This document shows, piece by piece, positions 1 to 5,255 of a DNA stretch of 5,255 nucleotides. Source of the stretch: Candidatus Izemoplasmatales bacterium (GTDB taxonomy: Bacteria > Bacillota_I > Bacilli_A > Izemoplasmatales > Hujiaoplasmataceae); NCBI GenBank assembly GCA_028691335.1, contig JAQUZK010000112.1:1-5255 (forward strand). Reading direction: 5' to 3'. The notes beneath the pieces were generated by a model. The model saw only the letters and a list, made by a program, of their open reading frames with translations, was not told where the DNA came from and did no database searches. A program made the translations under genes and the position numbers. Each line of letters starts with the position of its first letter. The stretch's first letter is position 1.

Positions 1-219
1 GTTTTAATTAGCAATCTAGATGAATTAAAAGAAGCAGGAGCTTGTGGCACAGCTGCAGCTATTACTCCAATAGGAAGAATTGACTTTAACGGCAATAAAC
101 ATGTTTTTTATAGTGAAACAGAAGTAGGACCGATTACAAGAAAATTATATGATACTTTAATTGGTATATACTTTGGGGATATTGAAGCACCTAAAGGTTG
201 GATAACTATAATTGAATAG
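1..219 (+). CDS. ilvE: Branched-chain amino acid aminotransferase, C-terminal part (5' end outside window)
   Basis: This is the last 72 codons of a PLP-dependent (fold type IV) aminotransferase that moves an amino group between glutamate and the 2-oxo acids of leucine, isoleucine and valine in the cytoplasm. The frame is open from base 1 to the TAG at 217-219. It shows EAGACGTAAAITPIG (residues 11-25 of the visible part), whose Gly-Thr-Ala-Ala stretch belongs to the cofactor phosphate-binding region in this family, and then VGPITRKLYDTLIGI and FGDIEAPKGWI, the usual ending of type II bacterial branched-chain aminotransferases. The PLP lysine and the N-terminal domain lie upstream and cannot be checked. 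The stop is followed at once by a strong terminator, so this is the last gene of its own transcription unit and is separate from the gdhA operon. The family call is firm; the exact substrate preference is inferred from the family. Confidence 0.9.
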   Translation, partial: VLISNLDELKEAGACGTAAAITPIGRIDFNGNKHVFYSETEVGPITRKLYDTLIGIYFGDIEAPKGWITIIE

Positions 220-222
220 TTT

Positions 223-253
223 AAGCGAGTTATTACTCGCTTTTTGCTTTTTT
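223..253 (+). terminator. Intrinsic (Rho-independent) terminator after ilvE
   Basis: A perfect 8-bp stem (AAGCGAGT at 223-230 with ACTCGCTT at 235-242) closes a 4-nt TATT loop and runs into the T-rich tract TTTGCTTTTTT at 243-253. It begins three bases after the ilvE stop. The T tract lies only on the + side, so it serves the upstream gene. Confidence 0.92.
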
Positions 254-304
254 AAAATATCAAGATAAATAAAGGAATTCAATATAAAAAAAAGAAATTA
301 GCAC

Positions 305-333
305 TTGTTTTAAAAGCGCTTTCATTGTATAAT
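305..333 (+). promoter_or_regulatory. Vegetative (sigma-A type) promoter of the gdhA-DUF1015-serC-serA operon
   Basis: The -35 box TTGTTT (305-310) and a perfect -10 box TATAAT (328-333) are separated by 17 bp, the optimal spacing. Transcription is expected to start near 340, giving an untranslated leader of about 140 nt before gdhA. It lies about 50 bp past the ilvE terminator and is the best promoter in the gap. A second TATAAT at 356-361 has no good -35 partner. The start site is predicted, not seen. Confidence 0.8.
310..325 (-). promoter_or_regulatory. Catabolite-responsive element (cre, CcpA operator) inside the promoter spacer
   Basis: Read on the minus strand, the 16 bases ATGAAAGCGCTTTTAA match the Bacillus cre consensus WTGNNARCGNWWWCAW at every fixed position but one (T in place of the late C). 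The core AAAGCGCTTT (313-322) is a perfect 10-bp palindrome, unlike the surrounding AT-rich DNA. The site fills most of the spacer between the -35 and -10 boxes, where CcpA bound with HPr-Ser-P would be expected to block RNA polymerase. This predicts lower operon expression on a preferred sugar. Consensus match and position are seen; CcpA binding is inferred. Confidence 0.68.
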
Positions 334-361
334 CATTAGTGTTGATTATAACTAGTATAAT
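328..361. repeat. Nested inverted repeats over the -10 and start region (candidate operator)
   Basis: TATAATCA (328-335) is exactly mirrored by TGATTATA (343-350) across a 7-nt spacer. The right arm also forms a second dyad, ATTATA (345-350) against TATAAT (356-361) across ACTAG. The hexamer therefore occurs three times in alternating orientation, with starts 17 and 11 bp apart. Because the first arm is the -10 box itself, this looks more like a protein operator than an RNA hairpin. The AT-rich setting makes chance symmetry easier, and no regulator is identified. Confidence 0.4.
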
Positions 362-386
362 GAAGTATAAGAAAGAGAGCTTTTAA

Positions 387-424
387 CGTAAAATTTAGTG
401 GCATTTTCTATGCTTTTTTTTACG
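387..424 (+). promoter_or_regulatory. Leader hairpin with internal oligo-T tract (possible attenuator)
   Basis: The arms CGTAAAA (387-393) and TTTTACG (418-424) are perfect complements. Inside them GGCAT (400-404) pairs with ATGCT (410-414, one G-T wobble) around a 5-nt loop. The inner hairpin alone is followed by eight Ts (414-421), as in a weak terminator, whereas the outer stem would sequester those Ts. Two exclusive folds are therefore possible. No known riboswitch class is recognised, and the inner stem is short, so a regulatory role is speculative. Confidence 0.35.
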
Positions 425-435
425 ACTGATGACTA

Positions 436-452
436 TCGATTTTTATAATCGA
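436..452 (+). other. Small hairpin upstream of the gdhA ribosome-binding site
   Basis: TCGATT (436-441) pairs perfectly with AATCGA (447-452) around a TTTAT loop, ending 14 nt before the gdhA Shine-Dalgarno GTGAGG. It is followed by As rather than Ts, so it is not a + strand terminator. It may protect the 5' end or shape access to the ribosome-binding site. Its A tract (452-458) could also pair with the T tract at 414-421. Confidence 0.3.
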
Positions 453-480
453 AAAAAATATAAAAAGTGAGGCGAATAAA

Positions 481-1827
481 TTGTTTACAAATGAATACTT
501 AAACTCCCTGTTTGAAACCACAAAAGAAAGAAATGGTTCTCAACCAGAATATCTTCAAGCAGTTGAAGAATTTTTCGAAGCTATGAGCTTTATTGTAGAA
601 AACGATCCTAATATCCAAAAGTTTGGAATAATGGAAAGAATCATTGAACCAGAGAGAATCGTAAAGTTTAGAGTAACTTGGATTGATGATCAAGGCAAAG
701 TAAATGTTAATCGTGGGTATAGAGTTCAATTTAACTCTGCGATTGGACCTTACAAAGGTGGACTAAGATTTCATCCTTCTGTGAATGAATCAATTCTTAA
801 ATTTTTAGGTTTTGAACAAACTTTTAAAAACGCTCTAACTGGACTACCAATGGGTGGTGGAAAAGGTGGATCTGACTTTAATCCTCGTGGTAAATCTGAC
901 GCTGAAATTATGCGCTTTTGTCAAAATTTCATGTTAGAATTATATCGCCATCTTGGGGCAGATACTGATGTTCCTGCTGGAGATATTGGAGTAGGTTTTA
1001 GAGAAATCGGATATCTTTATGGAATGTATAAGAAAATAAGAAATGAAAGTACAGGAGTTTTGACTGGTAAAGGTTTAACATATGGTGGTTCTTTAGGAAG
1101 AAAAGAAGCTACTGGACATGGTTTACTTTATTTTGTTAGAGAAATGTTAAAAGTTTACCGTAATGATACAATTGAAGGTAAAAAAGTTATTATTTCCGGT
1201 TCAGGAAAAGTTGGTATGCACGCAGCTTTAAAAGCTCAAGAAATGGGCGCTAAAGTTATCGCTTTATCAGATATAAATGGTTTTGTTCATGATGATAATG
1301 GTCTTGATTTAAATATTGTAAAGATGTTAACAGAAAAGAATCCTGAATTCTCTACTGAATATTTACAATATCGTCCATCAGCTACATATGATTCCAATCC
1401 ATCTAATATTTGGACAGTACCTTGTGATATAGCTTTACCTTGTGCTACACAAAATGAATTACCACTAGAAGCTGCTCAAGCTCTAGTTGAAAACGGATGT
1501 TTCTTAGTAGCTGAAGGCGCTAATATGCCAACTACTATTGAAGCAACTAAATATTTACAACACGCTGATATATTATTCGCTCCTGGAAAAGCAGCTAATG
1601 CTGGTGGAGTTGCTGTATCAGGGTTAGAAATGACTCAAAATGCTATGCATATCCCTTGGACATATGATGAAGTAGATGAAAAACTTCAAGATATTATGGC
1701 CCAAATTTTTAATAAAGCTTATACAGAAGCAAGAAAATATACTGATCACCGTAATTTAGTGGTAGGAGCCAACATTGCAGGATTTATGAGAGTTTATCAT
1801 GCGATGATGGATCAAGGTATCGTTTAA
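481..1827 (+). CDS. gdhA: Glutamate dehydrogenase, probably NADP-dependent
   Basis: This cytoplasmic enzyme reductively aminates 2-oxoglutarate with ammonium to give L-glutamate; the family is usually hexameric. The 448-aa product follows the 447-aa E. coli GdhA almost without gaps. Visible motifs are IGPYKGGLRFHPSVN (88-102), LGFEQTFKNALTGLPMGGGKGGSD (from 109, written here only to show K116 and K128), and VPAGDIGVG (164-172). Expected active-site residues K92, K116, K128, D168 and S380 are all present, K128 being the family's catalytic lysine. The Rossmann turn reads GSGKVG (240-245), with Lys243 where E. coli has Asn, followed by ALSDINGFV (261-269), which resembles the NADP enzymes. CATQNEL, AEGANMPTTIEAT and APGKAANAGGVA are intact. 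The TTG start follows GTGAGG (467-472) by 8 nt, no upstream ATG is in frame, and the N-terminus aligns with E. coli. It heads the operon; the stop shares one base with the next start. Confidence 0.96.
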   Translation: MFTNEYLNSLFETTKERNGSQPEYLQAVEEFFEAMSFIVENDPNIQKFGIMERIIEPERIVKFRVTWIDDQGKVNVNRGYRVQFNSAIGPYKGGLRFHPSVNESILKFLGFEQTFKNALTGLPMGGGKGGSDFNPRGKSDAEIMRFCQNFMLELYRHLGADTDVPAGDIGVGFREIGYLYGMYKKIRNESTGVLTGKGLTYGGSLGRKEATGHGLLYFVREMLKVYRNDTIEGKKVIISGSGKVGMHAALKAQEMGAKVIALSDINGFVHDDNGLDLNIVKMLTEKNPEFSTEYLQYRPSATYDSNPSNIWTVPCDIALPCATQNELPLEAAQALVENGCFLVAEGANMPTTIEATKYLQHADILFAPGKAANAGGVAVSGLEMTQNAMHIPWTYDEVDEKLQDIMAQIFNKAYTEARKYTDHRNLVVGANIAGFMRVYHAMMDQGIV

Positions 1828-3017
1828 TGAGCGTAGTAGTTACGCCAAAAATTTTACTGCCTATTCCTTCGATTGATAAGGAGAAATGGGCAGTAATTGC
1901 CTGTGATCAGTTTACTTCTGAACCAGAATACTGGAACAAGCTCAAATTGTATGTAGATAATCAAGCGTCTACATACCATTTGATTTTACCCGAAGCTTAT
2001 CTAGATGATGAAATCAAGCATAAGATCGGTCGAGTTAACTACAATATGGATTTGTATCTAAAAAACCATCTGTTTGAAGAACATGAAGGTTTTATACTTG
2101 TGGAAAGACAAACACCTTACGTAGAAAGAAGATTGGGGCTTGTTGTCGCAATTGATTTAGATTGTTATGAGTATGAAACTGGAAAAAAAGGAAAAATAGC
2201 AGCTACAGAAAAAACAGTTCCGGAAAGAATACCCCCAAGAGTAACTATCCGTGAGAATGCTCCAATTGAGTTGCCTCATGTTTTAGTTTTAGTGGATGAT
2301 AAAGATGAATTAATCATTAAAAATCTATACAAAAACCGTAAAAAATATAAAAAAGTTTATGATTTTAAACTTAACATGAATGGTGGACATGTAAAAGGTT
2401 ATGAGATTAACGATACAAAACCTATTATAGAAGCTATTGAAAAACTACCTAACGATTTAAATTTAATAGTGGGAGACGGAAATCATTCGTTAGCTTCTGC
2501 TAAAGTGTGTTGGGAAAATATCAAGAAAAATCTCTCTGAAGAAGAAAAAAATACTCATCCCGCTAGATATGCGTTGGTGGAAATGATTTCTCTATATGAT
2601 GAAGGATTAACTTTTGAACCAATTCATCGTGTTTTATTCAATGTAGACATGAGTATTATAAAGATTCTTGAGAATCGTCTTCAAGGAAACGGTAATTTAG
2701 ATATTTACTTTAATGATCAAAACTATAAGTTGAAGGTTCCAGAAAATCCGTTTCTAGCGATTAAAGAGATTCAAGAAATAATTGATGAATTTTTAGAAAA
2801 AAATAAATATGTTGAAATTGATTTTGTTCATGGTATTGATAGTTTGAAGAAAATAGTTAAAAACAATCATGATTGTGTAGGTATAACAATGCCTGCTCTA
2901 GAAAGAGAAATGTTATTACCTTATATTAGAGAGAACGGAGTTCTTCCACGCAAATCTTTTTCTTTAGGAGAAGCAGAAGAAAAACGTTATTATCTTGAAG
3001 GTAAAAAAATATTATAG
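1827..3017 (+). CDS. DUF1015 family protein; candidate phosphoserine/serine enzyme of the serine operon
   Basis: This 396-aa protein is a full-length DUF1015 member with no signal peptide or membrane segment, so it should be cytoplasmic. Family landmarks are WAVIACDQFTSEPEYW (21-36), RIPPRVTIRENAPIELPHV (134-152), GDGNHSLASAK (216-226), PIHRVLF (265-271) and the ending LPRKSFSLGEAEEKRYYLEG (373-392). The GDGNHS segment resembles the DGHHR/DGNHR-type loop of ParB-like small-molecule kinases that phosphorylate free serine (SerK, SbnI). From memory, a DUF1015 protein of Thermotoga maritima was reported as a pyrophosphate-dependent serine kinase; this cannot be verified here. In this operon it could convert phosphoserine and serine either way, or standing in for serB. 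It starts on the last base of the gdhA stop (TAATG) with AAGGT (1814-1818) as ribosome-binding site, which suggests coupled translation. The family is certain; the reaction is inference. Confidence 0.93.
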   Translation: MSVVVTPKILLPIPSIDKEKWAVIACDQFTSEPEYWNKLKLYVDNQASTYHLILPEAYLDDEIKHKIGRVNYNMDLYLKNHLFEEHEGFILVERQTPYVERRLGLVVAIDLDCYEYETGKKGKIAATEKTVPERIPPRVTIRENAPIELPHVLVLVDDKDELIIKNLYKNRKKYKKVYDFKLNMNGGHVKGYEINDTKPIIEAIEKLPNDLNLIVGDGNHSLASAKVCWENIKKNLSEEEKNTHPARYALVEMISLYDEGLTFEPIHRVLFNVDMSIIKILENRLQGNGNLDIYFNDQNYKLKVPENPFLAIKEIQEIIDEFLEKNKYVEIDFVHGIDSLKKIVKNNHDCVGITMPALEREMLLPYIRENGVLPRKSFSLGEAEEKRYYLEGKKIL

Positions 3018-3018
3018 G

Positions 3019-3026
3019 AAAGGTGA
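3019..3026 (+). promoter_or_regulatory. Shine-Dalgarno site that fixes the serC start
   Basis: AAAGGTGA at 3019-3026 matches the anti-Shine-Dalgarno sequence and sits 5 nt before the ATG at 3032. An in-frame GTG at 3023 lies inside this site and would add only Met-Ile-Asn before the conserved MNRVYNFSAGPA start, so it is not the start codon. Confidence 0.88.
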
Positions 3027-3031
3027 TAAAT

Positions 3032-4123
3032 ATGAATAGAGTTTATAATTTTTCTGCCGGACCGGCAGTTTTGCCAGAGGAAGTACTACAAAAAGCAGCT
3101 GATCAAATGTTGAACTATGAAAATAGTGGAATGTCAGTTATGGAAATGTCACATCGTTCAAAAACATATGATAGGATTATCAAAGAAGCGGAAGCTGATT
3201 TGAGAACCTTGATGAACATTCCTGACAACTATAAGGTTTTATTTTTGCAAGGCGGTGGACATTTACAGTTTTCAATGGTTCCTCTTAACTTAATGAAAAA
3301 CAAAGTCGCTGATTATATAGTAACTGGCCAGTGGGCGAAAAAGGCGATAAAAGAAGCTGGTAAATATCTTAAAGCTAACAAGATAGCTAGTTCAGAAGAC
3401 AAGAACTTTACATATATTCCTGACCTAAATAATCTTGAAATTGATCCTAAAGCTGATTATGTTTATATTTGTCAAAATAACACTATCTATGGAACTAAGT
3501 TCAATGATTTACCTGACACTAAAGGTAAAGATCTTGTTTCAGATATGTCTTCAAATATTCTGTCTGAGCCAATAGATGTTTCCAAATTCGCTTTGATTTT
3601 TGCTGGAGCACAGAAAAACATTGGGCCAGCTGGGACTACAATAGTTATTATAAGAGAAGATCTTTTAACTGATGAATTACCTGAATATTGTCCGACAATG
3701 CTTAGTTATAAAATTCACGCTGATAAAGATTCTTTATATAATACTCCACCAACATATGGAATATATATTTGTGGCTTAGTATTTAAACACCTACTTGAAA
3801 ATGGTGGTATCGAAGCTATGTACAAAAAGAACTTAGAAAAAGCTAATTTACTTTATGATTTCCTTGATAACTCAAAACTTTTCAAAGGAACAGTTGAAAA
3901 GAAAGACCGTTCATTGATGAATGTTACCTTTGTTACTGATAGTGAAGAAATTAATGCTCGTTTTATAAAAGAAGCGACTGAATCGAACTTAGTTAACTTA
4001 AAAGGTCATAGATCAGTAGGCGGAATGCGTGCTTCTATCTATAACGCTATGTCAATTGAAGGTGTTAAAGCTTTAGTTGAGTTTATGGGTAATTTTGAGA
4101 GGAAGGTTCTAAATGAAGGTTAG
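3032..4123 (+). CDS. serC: Phosphoserine aminotransferase
   Basis: This PLP enzyme (fold type I, normally a homodimer in the cytoplasm) transfers the amino group of glutamate to 3-phosphohydroxypyruvate, giving O-phospho-L-serine and 2-oxoglutarate. The 363-aa product has the usual length. Motifs in order are NFSAGPAVLP (6-15), MSHRSKTY with His41-Arg42 (39-46), the phosphate-binding loop GGGHLQF (74-80), Trp101 expected to stack on PLP, NNTIYGT (149-155), Asp171 in SDMSSN, and AGAQKNIGPAG (191-201) with Lys195 as the Schiff-base lysine. GHRSVGGMRASIYNAM (325-340) carries the substrate-binding His326 and Arg327. The loop has His77 where E. coli has Arg, a position that varies in the family. 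The start is set by AAAGGTGA, 14 nt after the DUF1015 stop. The 2-oxoglutarate it releases is the substrate of GdhA in the same operon. Confidence 0.97.
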   Translation: MNRVYNFSAGPAVLPEEVLQKAADQMLNYENSGMSVMEMSHRSKTYDRIIKEAEADLRTLMNIPDNYKVLFLQGGGHLQFSMVPLNLMKNKVADYIVTGQWAKKAIKEAGKYLKANKIASSEDKNFTYIPDLNNLEIDPKADYVYICQNNTIYGTKFNDLPDTKGKDLVSDMSSNILSEPIDVSKFALIFAGAQKNIGPAGTTIVIIREDLLTDELPEYCPTMLSYKIHADKDSLYNTPPTYGIYICGLVFKHLLENGGIEAMYKKNLEKANLLYDFLDNSKLFKGTVEKKDRSLMNVTFVTDSEEINARFIKEATESNLVNLKGHRSVGGMRASIYNAMSIEGVKALVEFMGNFERKVLNEG

Positions 4124-5255
4124 TTGTTTAAATAAGATATCACCTGTAGGATTAAATGTTTTTACTAAAAATTATGAAGTAGTTGAAAACACTCAAAGTT
4201 CAGAATTAATTTTAGTGAGAAGTTTTAATATGCATGATTTTCCTATTAACAAAGAACTTCTTGCAGTGGCTAGAGCTGGTGCTGGTGTCAACAACATACC
4301 TCTAGAAAAGATGGCAGATGCTGGTGTAGTTGTTTTTAATACTCCTGGTGCTAATGCTAATGGAGTAAAGGAACTTGTTATCGCCGGAATGTTGATGACT
4401 GCTAGAGATTTATTAGGAGGTATTGGTTGGGTTAAAAACAATAAATCTGATGAAAATATCTTGAAATCGATAGAAAAAGCAAAAGCTGCTTTTGCTGGAA
4501 ATGAAATATTAGGAAAAACTATTTTAGTTATGGGTTTAGGAGCTATTGGTGGTAAAGTAGCTAATGCTTGTGATGCACTAGGTATGAAAGTTATCGGTTT
4601 TGATCCGTTTGTTAGCGAACAAGCTAAAGCTTTACTTAATCCTTCTATCGAAATTAACAATAATTTAGAAGAGTCATATCCAATCGCTGATTATATAAGT
4701 TTGCATATACCATTGTTAGATTCAACTAAACACATGATTAATAAAGAAGTTTTTAAAAACATCAAACCTGGCGCTGTTTTATTAAATTTCAGTCGTGATT
4801 TATTGGTTAATGATGAAGACTTGAAATGGGCTCTAGAGGAAAAAATAATCAAAAAGTATGTTACAGATTTTCCTGATTATTATGTAGCTAACATGGATAA
4901 TGTTATTGCGTTTCCTCATTTAGGTGCTTCAACAGAAGAATCAGAAGATAATTGCGCCATAATGGCAGCTAAGCAAATGATGAGTTATATTGAAAAGGGA
5001 GAAATACTTAATTCAGTTAACTATCCTAATGTTCAAATAGAACCTTGCTTAGCTAAAGAAAGAATGATTATTTTAGCTAAAAACGATCCGGGAATAGCTA
5101 GAGAAATAGCAAAAGTAATCGCTGAAATAGAACCTCATGTAATTAGTAAGTTGTCTAAAGTTCGCGGAGAATATGCTTATTATGCGTTTGATGTGAATGA
5201 AGAAATAACCTTAAATATTATTAGTGGTTTAGAAAACATTGTTGGAGTAACAAGA
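4113..5255 (+). CDS. serA: D-3-phosphoglycerate dehydrogenase, short ACT-domain type (3' end outside window)
   Basis: SerA oxidises 3-phosphoglycerate to 3-phosphohydroxypyruvate with NAD and opens the serine pathway. The frame is open for 381 codons to the last base, and probably fewer than ten codons are missing. The start MKVSCLNKISPVGL is typical of the short SerA type. RAGAGVNNIP (54-63) and NTPGANANGVKELV (76-89) are conserved substrate-domain segments. The Rossmann turn GLGAIG (141-146) is followed by Asp164, which favours NAD. Arg228 (NFSRD) and His269 (PHLGAST) are expected catalytic residues; the usual acidic partner region reads TDFPDYY (251-257), with no Glu visible. Residues from about 318 (MIILAKNDPGIAREIAKVIAE) form a C-terminal ACT domain, so serine feedback is possible. 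The ATG lies inside serC, overlapping by 11 bases, with GGAAGG (4101-4106) 6 nt upstream. The family call is very firm. Confidence 0.95.
   Translation, partial: MKVSCLNKISPVGLNVFTKNYEVVENTQSSELILVRSFNMHDFPINKELLAVARAGAGVNNIPLEKMADAGVVVFNTPGANANGVKELVIAGMLMTARDLLGGIGWVKNNKSDENILKSIEKAKAAFAGNEILGKTILVMGLGAIGGKVANACDALGMKVIGFDPFVSEQAKALLNPSIEINNNLEESYPIADYISLHIPLLDSTKHMINKEVFKNIKPGAVLLNFSRDLLVNDEDLKWALEEKIIKKYVTDFPDYYVANMDNVIAFPHLGASTEESEDNCAIMAAKQMMSYIEKGEILNSVNYPNVQIEPCLAKERMIILAKNDPGIAREIAKVIAEIEPHVISKLSKVRGEYAYYAFDVNEEITLNIISGLENIVGVTR

Larger units (their letters stand above)
254..480. other. Intergenic control region and gdhA leader, no convincing protein gene
   Basis: This gap holds the promoter, cre site, inverted repeats and two leader hairpins listed separately, and ends with the gdhA ribosome-binding site GTGAGG (467-472). 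Three tiny ATG frames occur at 360-386, 410-448 and 429-470, none with a ribosome-binding site. No tRNA, T-box or recognisable riboswitch was seen. Bases 254-304 are AT-rich with no visible function. Confidence 0.7.

Noticed and set aside
356..361. Second TATAAT as a separate promoter
   Set aside because: No acceptable -35 hexamer lies 16-18 bp upstream; kept only as part of the inverted-repeat element.
410..470. Two further tiny ATG frames in the gdhA leader (410-448 and 429-470)
   Set aside because: Neither has a ribosome-binding site and both are poor in meaningful composition; such frames are expected by chance in AT-rich leaders.
499..729. Minus-strand open frame of 76 codons
   Set aside because: It lies wholly inside gdhA, whose protein matches the family end to end; the opposite frame resembles no family and has no ribosome-binding context.
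3023..3031. GTG start for serC giving three extra residues
   Set aside because: The GTG is part of the Shine-Dalgarno sequence itself; the ATG at 3032 has proper spacing and matches the family N-terminus.
4193..4660. Minus-strand open frame of 155 codons
   Set aside because: It is antisense to a clearly conserved part of serA (substrate domain and Rossmann turn) and its Ser/Pro/Ala-rich translation looks like a shadow of serA codons.
1..5255. Mobile elements, CRISPR arrays, tRNA or rRNA genes, alternative genetic code
   Set aside because: No transposase, spaced direct repeats or RNA gene signatures were seen; tryptophans use TGG and no gene needs TGA read-through.

Overview
The window is AT-rich DNA (roughly one third G+C by eye). 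It has strong Shine-Dalgarno sites, a TTGTTT/TATAAT vegetative promoter, a CcpA-type cre motif and TAA/TAG stops, with tryptophan read from TGG. Together with the protein styles (type II branched-chain aminotransferase, short ACT-bearing SerA, 'NNTIYGT' SerC) this points to a low-GC Bacillota, perhaps the Bacilli/Erysipelotrichia side or a related anaerobe. The genus cannot be fixed from the sequence.

Layout: bases 1-219 are the last 72 codons of a branched-chain amino acid aminotransferase (ilvE), closed by a clear intrinsic terminator at 223-253. Bases 254-480 hold no convincing protein gene. They carry the control region of the next operon: a promoter at 305-333 with a cre-like palindrome in its spacer, nested inverted repeats over the -10 and start region (328-361), and a leader of about 140 nt with two hairpins. 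Four genes then run on the + strand with almost no gaps: gdhA (481-1827, TTG start), a DUF1015 gene (1827-3017, overlapping gdhA by one base), serC (3032-4123) and serA (4113 to the window edge, overlapping serC by 11 bases and cut a few codons before its expected end).

The four genes make biochemical sense together. GdhA can make glutamate from 2-oxoglutarate and ammonium. SerA oxidises 3-phosphoglycerate to 3-phosphohydroxypyruvate, and SerC uses glutamate to turn this into O-phosphoserine, returning 2-oxoglutarate to GdhA. No ordinary phosphoserine phosphatase (serB) is in the window; the DUF1015 gene sits where one might be expected. The most interesting hypothesis is that DUF1015 handles the phosphoserine/serine step, possibly through pyrophosphate. 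The upstream ilvE product also uses glutamate as amino donor, but it lies behind its own terminator.
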